In this document: positions 1-7,417 of the stretch, piece after piece
Layout of the letters: each line of letters opens with the position of its first letter
Position numbering within the stretch: position 1 is the stretch's first letter
DNA from: an uncultured Dialister sp.
Lineage (GTDB): Bacteria > Bacillota > Negativicutes > Veillonellales > Dialisteraceae
Reading direction: 5' to 3'
Assembly: GCA_900545365.1 (NCBI GenBank)
Contig: UQYL01000028.1
Location: 1-17,115, forward strand
DNA length: 17,115 nucleotides
Position numbers and translations under genes: made by a program
The notes under the pieces: model-generated
Seen by the model: the letters and a program-made list of their open reading frames with translations, nothing else
The model's database searches: none
What the model was told of the DNA's origin: nothing

Positions 1-407
1 CCCACGGAGAGGGTGACAGTAGAATTTTCCTTGACGCGCCAGTCCTTATTCTCTCCGATGTAGCCGTTGACGAGCTTCTTGTAGTCGAGAAGCGTATTTT
101 TCGTATCCCGCGCCTTCTGGTGCTGGCTGCGGTAGAGGATGTAGGCTTTGGCGGTCTTCTGATAGCCGCATTTCATGAGAGCGGTCTCCACCTTGTCCTG
201 GATCTGTTCGACCGCCGGAGTGATGCATTCCGCTTCCCGGAGAGCCGTTTCCACGATAAGCGTGATGGCCCGCGCCATGGTGGGGACATCCGCCTCCGCG
301 ATTTCCTCGGTCGCGCGGAATGCCTTCGAGATGGCATTCTCGATTTTCCTTTCATCAAAAGGAACGGTCTCGCCGTTTCTTTTGATCACATTTTTCAATT
401 CGATCAT
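1..407 (-). CDS. nrdD: Anaerobic ribonucleoside-triphosphate reductase, N-terminal part (cut by window edge)
   Basis: Class III ribonucleotide reductase reduces ribonucleoside triphosphates to deoxyribonucleotides under anaerobic conditions, using a glycyl radical installed by NrdG. Reading the minus strand from the ATG at 407 gives about 135 residues. They begin MIELKNVIKRNGETVPFDE, a typical ATP-cone (allosteric nucleotide-binding) domain over roughly residues 1-95. After a short linker comes GYIGENKDWRVKENST, matching the start of the NrdD catalytic domain. The catalytic barrel and the C-terminal Gly-radical site lie beyond base 1. A GAGGG Shine-Dalgarno sits just upstream of the start. 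The gene lies 51 bases downstream of nrdG on the same strand, so the two are probably co-transcribed. The identity rests on the ATP cone plus the WRVKENS-type motif. Confidence 0.85.
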   Translation of the reverse strand, partial: MIELKNVIKRNGETVPFDERKIENAISKAFRATEEIAEADVPTMARAITLIVETALREAECITPAVEQIQDKVETALMKCGYQKTAKAYILYRSQHQKARDTKNTLLDYKKLVNGYIGENKDWRVKENSTVTLSV

Positions 408-458
408 GGTAATCCCTCGGTTTCTTCTGTACGCCGCGCCATTTCGGAACGGCGGGAA

Positions 459-959
459 TCACTCTTCCCCGAAGAGGACGGTGCGCCCCTTCGCGAGACT
501 TTTCCGCACGTCAATGAGCCGCTGATTGGAGCTGCCCCGCCAGATGGCCGTGCCGTCTTTTCTGGCAAGGATGAACGGGCCGTCAACGAGCACATCCAGA
601 TGAGGAAGGACGATGGACGCCAGTCCTGCTCTCCCGCTGAGGATATCTTCATAGATCCAGCCCGTATAGGCCCACACGCTGAGGCCGGAACGCTTTGCGG
701 TGGCCGCGATCTCTGCGGCCGCTTCCGGCTGAAGGAGGGGATCGCCGCCGGACAGCGTCAGACCGTCCAGGTAGCGGGTGGAGAGGATGTCTTCGATGAG
801 GCTCTCCGTATCGGTCTCCGTCCCGCCGCGCCGGTCCCAGGTCTCCGGATTCTGACAGGCCCGGCAATGGTGCGGACAGCCCTGGAAAAAAAGGACATAC
901 CGCACGCCCGGCCCGTTGACCGACGAATGCCGCAGCTTTCCCGCGATCCGAACTTTCAC
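459..959 (-). CDS. nrdG: Anaerobic ribonucleoside-triphosphate reductase activating protein (radical SAM)
   Basis: NrdG uses a [4Fe-4S] cluster and S-adenosylmethionine to generate the glycyl radical on NrdD. The 166-residue product has the expected family length and shows the cluster motif CPHHCRAC (CX3CX2C), an N-terminal GPGVRYVLFFQGC stretch, and LTLSGGDPL, the glycine-rich SAM-binding signature. I chose the GTG at 959 because AGGAGGG lies a few bases upstream and the protein then starts VKVRIAGKLRH, as in relatives. The longer reading from 1022 would put start sites inside the promoter. It precedes nrdD, whereas nrdD-nrdG is the commoner order. It is probably repressed by NrdR (see the boxes upstream). 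Confidence 0.93.
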   Translation of the reverse strand: MKVRIAGKLRHSSVNGPGVRYVLFFQGCPHHCRACQNPETWDRRGGTETDTESLIEDILSTRYLDGLTLSGGDPLLQPEAAAEIAATAKRSGLSVWAYTGWIYEDILSGRAGLASIVLPHLDVLVDGPFILARKDGTAIWRGSSNQRLIDVRKSLAKGRTVLFGEE

Positions 960-993
960 GGCGCTCCCTCCTTCTCTTTGACAGTTCATGTAT

Positions 994-1022
994 AGCATAG
1001 CCATATCATGTGGGAGAGTCAA
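994..1022 (-). promoter_or_regulatory. Sigma-A-type promoter of nrdG-nrdD
   Basis: On the minus strand there is TTGACT (1022-1017), a 17-base spacer, and TATGCT (999-994). Both hexamers are close to consensus and the spacing is ideal. Transcription would start near 987, about 28 bases before the nrdG GTG. One NrdR-like box lies just upstream of the -35 and the other fills the spacer and reaches the -10, a layout that suits repression. Confidence 0.7.
998..1013 (-). promoter_or_regulatory. NrdR box 2 (proximal, degenerate)
   Basis: Minus-strand ccaCATGATATGGcta matches about 9 of 16 positions of the NrdR consensus. On its own it is weak. It is separated from box 1 by 16 bases, giving a 32-base centre spacing, which is the arrangement usual for paired NrdR boxes. 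It overlaps the spacer and -10 of the promoter. Confidence 0.5.
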
Positions 1023-1029
1023 GATGTGA

Positions 1030-1045
1030 ATACAAGATATTGATT
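1030..1045 (-). promoter_or_regulatory. NrdR box 1 (distal)
   Basis: Read on the minus strand this is aatCAATATCTTGTat. The 11-base core differs at one position from the published NrdR consensus core CwAtATaTwGt. It lies directly upstream of the -35 of the nrdG promoter. NrdR is the ATP/dATP-sensing repressor of bacterial ribonucleotide reductase operons. Confidence 0.65.
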
Positions 1046-1177
1046 TTCGGCGGAAGCCGGAGAAGCGAGACGGGATGGGCGGGAGCAGGCTCTTCTCTTT
1101 CTGTCAATTGATAAAAAAGCATCAGCCGCCGGGATCCTGCGACGGAAGAATGGTATGGGATGAATTTTCAGCGCTTC

Positions 1178-1288
1178 TCATTTTCCGGCGTTGCGGGAAA
1201 ACGCGCCGGAAATTTTTGAGCGGAAAATGAAAAACGGGAAATTTTTGAGGACCGCTCATTTTCTTCCCGTTTTTGCGGGACCGCTTTT
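1178..1288. repeat. Cluster of nested inverted and direct repeats in the nrdG-cyuA intergenic region
   Basis: Within about 110 bases I see: a hairpin of TTTCCGGCG (1182-1190) with CGCCGGAAA (1204-1212); TCATTTTCCG (1178-1187) inverted to CGGAAAATGA (1221-1230); AAAAACGGGAA (1230-1240) inverted to TTCCCGTTTTT (1264-1274); and a 13-base direct repeat GGAAATTTTTGAG at 1208-1220 and 1237-1249. No convincing ORF with a ribosome-binding site covers it. The rest of the 407-base nrdG-cyuA gap (960-1366) holds only the nrdG promoter and a weak candidate promoter for cyuA. Function is unknown; a structured leader or a degenerate dispersed repeat would both fit. Confidence 0.6.
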
Positions 1289-1304
1289 CAGTGAGCTCCG
1301 GGAA

Positions 1305-1333
1305 TTGCGCATGCAAAAATATTATGATAGTAT
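1305..1333 (+). promoter_or_regulatory. Candidate promoter of cyuA
   Basis: TTGCGC (1305-1310) and TAGTAT (1328-1333) are separated by 17 bases in an AT-rich stretch about 35 bases before the cyuA start. Both hexamers match consensus only partly, so this is a weak call based on position and spacing. Confidence 0.3.
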
Positions 1334-1366
1334 GAGGAAAAGAAATGATTTCAAAGGAGGGCACTC

Positions 1367-2665
1367 ATGCTGACAAAAGAAGAAATGCTGCAGATGCTCA
1401 GGAAAAATGTGGTTCCCGCTTTTGGCTGTACGGAACCGGTGTGCGTTGCGCTGGCGGCGGCTGCCGCAGCCGGTGCGGCCGGCGGGGACGTGCAGTCTGT
1501 TCACGTGCGGGTGAGCGGGAATATTTACAAGAACGGCATGGCCGTGGGGATCCCGAATTTTGATAAAATGGGAATCCACTATGCGGCGGCGCTCGGCGCG
1601 TATCTGAAAAATCCGGAACGGTCGCTGGAGCTCCTTCAGGACATCACTCCGGACATCGCGGAGCGGGCGTCCGCTCTCGCGGAAAGCGGAAATGTCGCGG
1701 TGGATATCAATAAGGGCATGCAGGGCGTGTATGTGGAATGCGCCGTGAAGACGGACCGGGCGGAAGGGGAAGCGGTCATTACGCAGAGCCACGCCAATAT
1801 CGTATCCGTTAAAGTCGACGGGAAGCCCGTTTTCGAAAAAGAAGACGGGACGAAAGCGGCCGATCCGCTCCTGGAAAAGCTCCGGTCCATGAAGATCGCG
1901 GAGATCCGGGCGCTCGTTGATTCCGCGTCGGAAGAAGAGCTGGCCTTTGTGCTGGACGGCATTGATATGAACGAAAGCGCCGCGGAATACAGCATGGGCC
2001 ATGAAGGCGTCGGCGTAGGCATCGCCGCGACGATGAAATCGGAAAAGAGCGAATTTCTCGGGCATGCGCTCTTGGGGCGGATCATGCGCCGCGTGGCCAG
2101 CGCCACGGAAGGCCGCTTAGACGGCTGTCCCTATGCGGTCATGAGCAGCGCCGGCAGCGGGAGCAAGGGGATCGCCGTGATCATTCCCGTGGCGGAAGCG
2201 GCAAAAGAACTGGGGAGCTCCCGGGAGATGACGGCAAAGGCCATCGCTTTTGCCCATCTGCTGAACGAATATATTAATTCCTATGTAGGCAAGCTTTCCG
2301 CGATCTGCGCGTGTAGCATGGCGGCGTCTCCTGCGGCGTCGGCGGCGGTCACGTGGCTCCTCGGCGGCAGCGATGAACAGATCGGCTGGGCCATCCGGAA
2401 TATGTGCGGCAATATCACCGGCATCATCTGCGACGGCGGGAAAGTGGGCTGCGCTCTGAAGCTCGCCACGTCGGCGGCAGGGGGTCTCATGAGCGCCATG
2501 CTGGCGGCGAATTCGGCGGTGATCCGCGTGTCCGACGGCATCGCGGCGGAATCGCCGGAAGACTGCATCCGCAATATGGGCCGGGTGAGCAATCCGGGCA
2601 TGGTGGAGACAGATAAGGAAATCCTGGAGATCATGCTGGAGAAGCAGGCGGCGAAAGAAGCGTAA
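1367..2665 (+). CDS. cyuA: L-cysteine desulfidase / serine dehydratase alpha-like iron-sulfur enzyme (UPF0597, YhaM/CyuA family)
   Basis: The family breaks L-cysteine down to pyruvate, sulfide and ammonia with an oxygen-labile iron-sulfur cluster. The 432-residue product is close to the usual length and begins MLTKEEMLQMLRKNVVPAFG followed by CTEP (Cys21), the conserved N-terminal signature. Further conserved cysteines lie in SAICACSM (Cys314, Cys316), NMCGN (Cys347) and IICDGGKVGC (Cys355, Cys362); the CX6C pair is expected for cluster ligands. The ATG at 1367 is preceded by AAAGGAGGG at ideal distance. The gene stands alone between a repeat-rich intergenic region and its own terminator. Activity on serine instead of cysteine cannot be excluded from sequence. 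Confidence 0.85.
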   Translation: MLTKEEMLQMLRKNVVPAFGCTEPVCVALAAAAAAGAAGGDVQSVHVRVSGNIYKNGMAVGIPNFDKMGIHYAAALGAYLKNPERSLELLQDITPDIAERASALAESGNVAVDINKGMQGVYVECAVKTDRAEGEAVITQSHANIVSVKVDGKPVFEKEDGTKAADPLLEKLRSMKIAEIRALVDSASEEELAFVLDGIDMNESAAEYSMGHEGVGVGIAATMKSEKSEFLGHALLGRIMRRVASATEGRLDGCPYAVMSSAGSGSKGIAVIIPVAEAAKELGSSREMTAKAIAFAHLLNEYINSYVGKLSAICACSMAASPAASAAVTWLLGGSDEQIGWAIRNMCGNITGIICDGGKVGCALKLATSAAGGLMSAMLAANSAVIRVSDGIAAESPEDCIRNMGRVSNPGMVETDKEILEIMLEKQAAKEA

Positions 2666-2671
2666 AAATAA

Positions 2672-2708
2672 AAAGGGCGGGGCTGAAGAGTCCCGCCCTT
2701 TCCCTATT
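2672..2708 (+). terminator. Intrinsic terminator after cyuA
   Basis: AAAGGGCGGGGCT and AGTCCCGCCCTTT form a 13-pair stem with one G-T pair and a GAAG tetraloop (2672-2701). The U-tract on the + strand is short (TTTCCCT). The A-run upstream would give a good U-tract on the other strand, so it may act in both directions. Confidence 0.8.
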
Positions 2709-2738
2709 CGCTGCGCGTTGTACACGTCTCGGGGATTG

Positions 2739-2747
2739 TGATATCAT
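2739..2747 (+). promoter_or_regulatory. Extended -10 promoter of the scpA operon
   Basis: TGATATCAT has the TGn extension and five of six -10 bases. A poor -35 (TTGTAC, 2718-2723) lies 18 bases upstream. It sits between the cyuA terminator and the scpA ribosome-binding site, which is where a promoter for the long operon is needed. Confidence 0.5.
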
Positions 2748-2792
2748 GAAACCGGCATTACGGGCGCAGGGTACGGCGGAAAGGAGAGGGCC

Positions 2793-3533
2793 ATGGAAGA
2801 AGAACTGGACACGGCGGGATACGAGATATCCCTTCCCGTTTTTGAAGGCCCCATGGATCTGCTGCTTCACCTGGTAACGAAGAACCGCATCGACATTCAC
2901 GATATCCCCATCCACGAAATCACAGATCAATACCTGGCCTATCTGGAAAAGGCGCGGGAATTTGATCTGAATCTGGGGAGCAGCTTCTTCGCCATGGCGG
3001 CGACGCTTCTTCTCATCAAGTCCAGGATCCTTCTTCCGCGGAAACGGCAGGAAGAGACGGATGAAGCGGAAGACCCGCGGCAGGAACTGGCCCGTTCGCT
3101 GGAAGAGTTTCGGCGGATGAAAGAGATGCGCCGCATGCTGGAAGAACTTCTGGAGAAGGAACGGCCCTACCGCATGAGGGAGCCTTCGGAGCCGGCCTCC
3201 GCGTCTGCTTACACGGGAAGTATTTCCTTATCCCGCCTGACGGCGGCTTTTTTCTCTTTGCTTGAAGAAAAGGAGGAAGAAGAGCCGCGCGTGGTCCCCG
3301 CTGAGGAAGTGACATTTGACGATCAGGCAGAAGGACTGAGGCATTATCTCGCTGGCGGCGGATGGCAGCCCATGATGGGATTCTTCCGCCGGCAAAAGAC
3401 GCGGATGGCGCTGGCCGTGGCGCTGGTGGCGCTGCTTGAGCTGGTGCGGACAGGCGAAGTGGTTCTGGAAGAAAGAGCCGGAGGATTCATGGTGCGGGCT
3501 GCGGAAGGCCGGATACGCAGTGGGGAAACTTGA
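2793..3533 (+). CDS. scpA: Segregation and condensation protein A (kleisin)
   Basis: ScpA is the kleisin subunit that bridges the SMC ATPase heads and, with ScpB, forms the condensin that compacts and helps segregate the chromosome. The 246-residue product starts with the family signature, LPVFEGPMDLLLHLVTKNRI, followed by DIPIHEITDQYLAYL and the hydrophobic SSFFAMAATLLLIKSRILLP helix. The middle (about residues 90-170) is charged and helical, and the C-terminus (about 175-246) fits the winged helix that binds SMC. An AAGGAGAGGG ribosome-binding site precedes the ATG. It opens the operon, with scpB 29 bases downstream, the usual pairing. Confidence 0.95.
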   Translation: MEEELDTAGYEISLPVFEGPMDLLLHLVTKNRIDIHDIPIHEITDQYLAYLEKAREFDLNLGSSFFAMAATLLLIKSRILLPRKRQEETDEAEDPRQELARSLEEFRRMKEMRRMLEELLEKERPYRMREPSEPASASAYTGSISLSRLTAAFFSLLEEKEEEEPRVVPAEEVTFDDQAEGLRHYLAGGGWQPMMGFFRRQKTRMALAVALVALLELVRTGEVVLEERAGGFMVRAAEGRIRSGET

Positions 3534-3562
3534 AATATCTGTATAAATAAAAGGAGGGCGGC

Positions 3563-4096
3563 ATGCGCGGAACGGAACGGCTGGCGGGCGCGCTGGAAGC
3601 GTATCTCTTCATACACGGCAGCCCGGTGAAACGGAAGGAGCTGGCCGCGGTCATGCAGGAAGACGACCGGCGCGTCCAGGAAGCGCTGGATGTACTGGCC
3701 GAGAAATACGGCCGGGAAGATTCGGGGATCCAGCTTCATGAGACAGGCGCGGGCATCGCTCTGGCCACGAAAAAAGAATACGATGCCTGGCTGTCGGAAG
3801 CGGCGGGGGAGAAACAGACCTTGTCTCCCGCGGCCATGGAGACGCTGGCGGTCATCGTGAGCCGTGAGCCGGTGACACGGGCGGAGATCGAACGGATCCG
3901 CGGCGTATCGGCGGGACGCATCCTGGCGTCGCTCCTGGAGAAAGAACTGATCGAAGAAAAAGGGCGGCTCGAGGTGCCTGGGCGCCCCATCCTGTACGGC
4001 ACGACGGCGCGGTTTCTTCAGTGCGCCGGAATATCCGACGCGGAAGAACTGCGGAAGGCCTGGGCCGGGAAGATGACAGAGGGAGAACTATTTTGA
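3563..4096 (+). CDS. scpB: Segregation and condensation protein B
   Basis: ScpB is the winged-helix partner (a Kite protein) of ScpA in the SMC complex; it dimerises and binds the ScpA linker. The 177-residue product shows two winged-helix halves: LEAYLFIHGSPVKRKELAAV near the start, then LSPAAMETLAVIVSREPVTR with IRGVS (about residues 90-120), and the conserved GRPILYGTTARFL (about 144-156). AAAAGGAGGG precedes the ATG. The stop codon TGA overlaps the TTG start of the next gene (TTGA), so translation of rluB is probably coupled to scpB. Confidence 0.95.
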   Translation: MRGTERLAGALEAYLFIHGSPVKRKELAAVMQEDDRRVQEALDVLAEKYGREDSGIQLHETGAGIALATKKEYDAWLSEAAGEKQTLSPAAMETLAVIVSREPVTRAEIERIRGVSAGRILASLLEKELIEEKGRLEVPGRPILYGTTARFLQCAGISDAEELRKAWAGKMTEGELF

Positions 4097-4815
4097 AAGA
4101 ACGTTTACAGAAAATATTGAGCCATGCCGGAGTGGCTTCGCGGCGGAAAGCGGAAGAAATGATCCTGGCGGGCAGAATCAAGGTTAATGGGAAAATCGTG
4201 CGCGAGCTGGGCACGGAAGCGGATATCCGAAAAGACCGCATCGAGGCGGACGGGAAACCGGTCCGTCCGGAACGGCTCCGGTATTTTCTCTTTTTCAAAC
4301 CCGATCGGGTCATTACTTCCGTCAGCGATCCGCAGGGGCGGCGCACCGTACTGGATTTTTTCCCGAAGGTAAAAGAACGAATTTTTCCGGTGGGGCGGCT
4401 GGACTACCATACGGAAGGCCTCCTTATTATGACGAATGACGGCGCTCTGGATTACAGGCTCACCCATCCGAGCAGGGAAGTGCCGAAAACTTATGAAGTA
4501 ACGGTGCGGGGGAAATTTTCGGAAGAGCTTGCGGCGAAAATGGAAAAGGGCGTGCAGCTCGACGACGGGAAGACCGCGCCCTGCGAGATCACCGTCCGGG
4601 AGTATGATGAAGTGCGGAACCGGACCTATCTCACAATCACCATCCATGAAGGGAAAAACCGGGAGATCCGGCGGATGATGGAAAAATTCCATTATCCCGT
4701 ATTTGCCCTGAAGCGGGTGAAGTACGCGTTTCTGACGCTGGACGGCGTGACGAAAGGCAAGTACCGCCCGTTATCAGAGAGCGAGGTCGCGAAATTATAT
4801 GAATTCGGCAAATAA
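4093..4815 (+). CDS. rluB: 23S rRNA pseudouridine synthase, RluB/RsuA family
   Basis: Enzymes of this family isomerise uridine to pseudouridine in 23S (RluB) or 16S (RsuA) rRNA. The 240-residue product has an N-terminal S4 RNA-binding domain (KERLQKILSHAGVASRRKAEE and GRIKVNGKIV). The catalytic domain has the signature PVGRLDYHTEGLLIMTNDG, with Asp104 as the catalytic aspartate, and the C-terminal EGKNREIRRM motif. I chose the TTG at 4093: it follows GAGGGAGA by six bases, overlaps the scpB stop, and places the S4 domain at the N-terminus as in relatives. A longer frame from 4021 lies inside scpB. The scpA-scpB-rluB order is common in Firmicutes and favours RluB over RsuA. Confidence 0.9.
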   Translation: MKERLQKILSHAGVASRRKAEEMILAGRIKVNGKIVRELGTEADIRKDRIEADGKPVRPERLRYFLFFKPDRVITSVSDPQGRRTVLDFFPKVKERIFPVGRLDYHTEGLLIMTNDGALDYRLTHPSREVPKTYEVTVRGKFSEELAAKMEKGVQLDDGKTAPCEITVREYDEVRNRTYLTITIHEGKNREIRRMMEKFHYPVFALKRVKYAFLTLDGVTKGKYRPLSESEVAKLYEFGK

Positions 4816-6058
4816 AAAAGTGGCCGTCATCGGCGGCGGCGTAGCGGGACTGCTGGCGGCCGTCCATGCGGCGGAGCTGGGCGCGGACGTGCGGCTCTTC
4901 GAGAAGATGGACCGGATCGGGCTCAAGATGGGGATCACCGGGAAGGGCCGGTGCAACCTGACGAATATCGCGCCCATTGCGGATTTCATCGGGAAGACGC
5001 CGGGAAACGGGAAATTCCTCTACAGCGCGTACGAGCGCTTTTCCAATACCGACCTTCTGGCGCTTCTGGCGGACTGGGGCATCGAGACCGTGGCGGAAAG
5101 AGGAGGCCGGGTGTTCCCCAAAAGCCAGGACGCGCAGGAAGTGCGCCACACATTCATGCGGCGTCTGAAAGAGACCGGCGTGGAGCTGCATCTTTCGGAA
5201 CCGGCAGAGCATGTCGTGGAGAAAGACGGACGCGTCGCTGCCGTGCAGACCGGGAAAGGCACATATGAAGCAGACGCCTGCATCATCGCGACGGGCGGGA
5301 AATCCTATCCCCGCACCGGATCGACCGGCGACGGGTACAGGATGGCGGCGGAACTCGGCCATAAGGTGACGGCCCTCCGCCCGGCGCTGATCCCGCTGGT
5401 GTGCCGGAACGCTTACTGCAGGGAGCTGCAGGGGCTGTCTCTCCGGAACGTGACGCTGTCCCTGAGCGCAGGGGGACGGCGGAAAGCGTCTCTCTTCGGG
5501 GAAATGATCTTCACGCACTTCGGCATTTCCGGGCCGATCGTGCTGTCTCTTTCCGATCAGGCCTCGCTCTGGCTTTCCCAGGGCCATGAAGTGACGGGGG
5601 AGATCGACCTCAAACCGGCGCTTTCCGAAGAGGTGCTGGATAAGCGCATCTTGAGGGATCTGGCTAAGTACCACCTGAAACAGATGCGGAATGCCCTTCA
5701 GGAACTCATGCCGCAGCGGCTCATCGATGTGATCCTCGCCATGTCGGATATTTCCCCGCAGCTTCCCGTATCGGAGCTGACGAAACATCAGCGGGCCAAT
5801 CTGCGCTACGCCATCAAGCACATGCCCCTGGCCGTTACGGGGACGCGGCCCATCGAAGAGGCTATTGTCACGGCGGGCGGCGTCTCCGTGAAAGAGATCC
5901 AGTCGTCCACGATGGAATCGAAGCTGGTGAAGGGCCTCTATTTTGCGGGCGAAGTCATGGATATCCACGCGTACACCGGCGGTTATAATTTACAGGCCGC
6001 TTTTTCCACCGGCTACACGGCGGCAGAACACGCCGCGGGATGGGGCGAGGAAAAATAA
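4799..6058 (+). CDS. FAD-dependent oxidoreductase, HI0933/YhiN/BaiN family
   Basis: This 419-residue flavoprotein has an N-terminal Rossmann FAD site, VAVIGGGVAGLLAA (residues 8-21), with the acidic end of the second strand at LFEK. The family signature TGKGRCNLTN (48-57) follows. Further conserved blocks are ATGGKSYPRTGSTGDGYRMA, FGEMIFTHFGISGPIVLSLS, and the C-terminal GLYFAGEVMDIHAYTGGYNLQAAFSTG, the second dinucleotide-contacting block. The family is annotated as aminoacetone oxidase-like or, for one gut clostridial member, as a bile-acid reductase (BaiN); the physiological substrate is unsettled, so I give no symbol. The start overlaps rluB by 17 bases and only a modest GCGAGG precedes it, which suggests translational coupling. 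Confidence 0.85.
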   Translation: MNSANKKVAVIGGGVAGLLAAVHAAELGADVRLFEKMDRIGLKMGITGKGRCNLTNIAPIADFIGKTPGNGKFLYSAYERFSNTDLLALLADWGIETVAERGGRVFPKSQDAQEVRHTFMRRLKETGVELHLSEPAEHVVEKDGRVAAVQTGKGTYEADACIIATGGKSYPRTGSTGDGYRMAAELGHKVTALRPALIPLVCRNAYCRELQGLSLRNVTLSLSAGGRRKASLFGEMIFTHFGISGPIVLSLSDQASLWLSQGHEVTGEIDLKPALSEEVLDKRILRDLAKYHLKQMRNALQELMPQRLIDVILAMSDISPQLPVSELTKHQRANLRYAIKHMPLAVTGTRPIEEAIVTAGGVSVKEIQSSTMESKLVKGLYFAGEVMDIHAYTGGYNLQAAFSTGYTAAEHAAGWGEEK

Positions 6059-6095
6059 AAGTCCGCAGGGGACAGAAATTTTCGGAGGGATAAGA

Positions 6096-6770
6096 ATGAA
6101 AAAATTATCCGTTGCCATTGACGGGCCGGCGGGAGCCGGCAAGAGCAGCGTATCGAAGATCCTGGCAAAACGCATGGGCTATACGTACCTGGATACGGGC
6201 GCGATGTACCGGGCGGTGACTTACGAAGCGCAGCGGCTGGGGCTGGAAAGTGATGACGAGATCATCGCCATGGCGAAAGCGCTCCGCATGACCGTCGCTC
6301 CGGGAGACACGGGGATGCGGGTCTTCCTTGATGAACGGGAAGTGACGGGGGAGCTCCGCACGCCGCAGGTGTCGGGCGCGGTGTCCCGCGTGTCGGCCAT
6401 CCCGGAAGTGAGGGAAGTCCTCGTGACGCTGCAGCGGCGTTTCGCCGCGGAAGGCGGCACCGTGCTGGACGGCCGCGATATCGGTACGGTGGTACTTCCG
6501 CGGGCGGACGTGAAAATCTTCCTCACCGCTTCTCCCCGCACGCGGGCCATCCGCCGCTATAAAGAGCTCTGTGAAAAAGAGCCGGGGATCACCGTGGAAG
6601 AGATAGAAAAAGACATCATCCGCCGCGACGAGCTGGACAGCACGAGAAAGAGCTCGCCGCTCCGCCCCGCGGAAGATGCGGTGCGTCTTGACAACGGCGA
6701 TCTGACATTGGAAGAGACGGCGGAAGCAATCATGAAGATCTGCGGAGAAAAGGCAGGGGAAAAAGAATGA
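6096..6770 (+). CDS. cmk: Cytidylate kinase
   Basis: Cmk phosphorylates CMP and dCMP with ATP, feeding CTP and dCTP pools. The 224-residue product has the usual length for the family. It starts MKKLSVAIDGPAGAGKSS (P-loop, residues 10-18), followed by YLDTGAMYRAVT (the nucleotide-monophosphate site), the LDGRDIGTVVLP motif, and FLTASPRTRAIRRYKE. The ATG at 6096 follows TTCGGAGGGA at ideal distance. An in-frame extension back to 5943 would lie within the preceding gene and adds nothing conserved. The stop overlaps the plsC start (ATGA). Cmk next to a PlsC acyltransferase and ispH is a known Firmicute arrangement. Confidence 0.96.
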   Translation: MKKLSVAIDGPAGAGKSSVSKILAKRMGYTYLDTGAMYRAVTYEAQRLGLESDDEIIAMAKALRMTVAPGDTGMRVFLDEREVTGELRTPQVSGAVSRVSAIPEVREVLVTLQRRFAAEGGTVLDGRDIGTVVLPRADVKIFLTASPRTRAIRRYKELCEKEPGITVEEIEKDIIRRDELDSTRKSSPLRPAEDAVRLDNGDLTLEETAEAIMKICGEKAGEKE

Positions 6771-7393
6771 TGCGCGGCCTGATCTGCGCGGCGGCACGGC
6801 TCCTTTTGGGGACCTATTTCTTCCGCATCAAAGGACTGGTGACGGAAGGGAAAGAAAATATTCCCGCGGAAGGCGCCGTGATCATTGCGCCGAACCACAA
6901 GAGCAACTTTGACCCGCCCGCCATCGGCGTGTGTTCGCCCCGGATCATCCACTACATGGCAAAAGAAGAACTTTTTAAAAATCCGGTCTTCGCCGCGGTG
7001 ATCCGCTACTTCGGCACGTTCCCCGTGAAGCGCGGCTCCGTGGACCGCGCCGCGATCCGTCAGGCCCTCGCTGTGCTGAAAAGCGGTGAGCCCCTCGGCA
7101 TCTTCCCGGAAGGGACGAGGACGCACGGAAACCGGATCGGCCGCTTCCACGACGGCATGGCGTCCATCGCCCTCATGACGGGCACGCCGGTCCTGCCGGT
7201 GGCCGTGCTCGGCACGGAGCATCTGCCCCGCAGGGAAGGCCCGCTGGCCGTCATTTTCGGGAAGCCCATTCCCGTGGAAAAACAGCGCCCCACGCCGGAG
7301 GCCATGCAGGCGGTCAATGACAAAGTGCGGGCCGAGCTTCTCCGCATGCGGGAAGAGTATTATAAAAAAGCCGGCTGGGAGCCGGGAGAGTGA
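6767..7393 (+). CDS. plsC: 1-acyl-sn-glycerol-3-phosphate acyltransferase
   Basis: PlsC acylates lysophosphatidate at position 2 to give phosphatidate, the second acylation in phospholipid synthesis, at the inner face of the cytoplasmic membrane. The 208-residue product has a hydrophobic N-terminus (residues 3-19), the catalytic NHKSNFD block (HX4D: His44, Asp49), the FPVKRGSVDR block, FPEGTRT (113-119) for glycerol-3-phosphate moiety binding, and VLPVAVLGTEHLP. Its start overlaps the cmk stop by four bases; ATG at 6767 or 6770 is equally possible. PlsY and GpsA, which supply its substrate, are encoded 3.5 kb downstream. Confidence 0.93.
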   Translation: MMRGLICAAARLLLGTYFFRIKGLVTEGKENIPAEGAVIIAPNHKSNFDPPAIGVCSPRIIHYMAKEELFKNPVFAAVIRYFGTFPVKRGSVDRAAIRQALAVLKSGEPLGIFPEGTRTHGNRIGRFHDGMASIALMTGTPVLPVAVLGTEHLPRREGPLAVIFGKPIPVEKQRPTPEAMQAVNDKVRAELLRMREEYYKKAGWEPGE

Positions 7394-7417
7394 CGGGCGG
7401 AAAGCCGGAGGACAGGT

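Noticed and set aside
120..995. 291-codon + strand frame opposite nrdG-nrdD
   Set aside because: The minus strand encodes two intact conserved proteins with motifs and ribosome-binding sites; the + frame has none.
960..1022. Longer nrdG start at 1022
   Set aside because: It would place the coding start within the promoter and NrdR boxes; GTG 959 has a strong Shine-Dalgarno.
1191..1373. 60-codon + frame across the repeat cluster before cyuA
   Set aside because: No ribosome-binding site, no conserved features, and it overlaps the cyuA start in another frame.
4021..4092. N-terminal extension of rluB from an ATG at 4021
   Set aside because: It overlaps the scpB coding region out of frame and precedes the conserved S4 start; TTG 4093 with GAGGGAGA is preferred.
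5943..6095. N-terminal extension of cmk
   Set aside because: It lies inside the preceding gene, lacks a ribosome-binding site and is not part of the family; ATG 6096 has an ideal GGAGGG.
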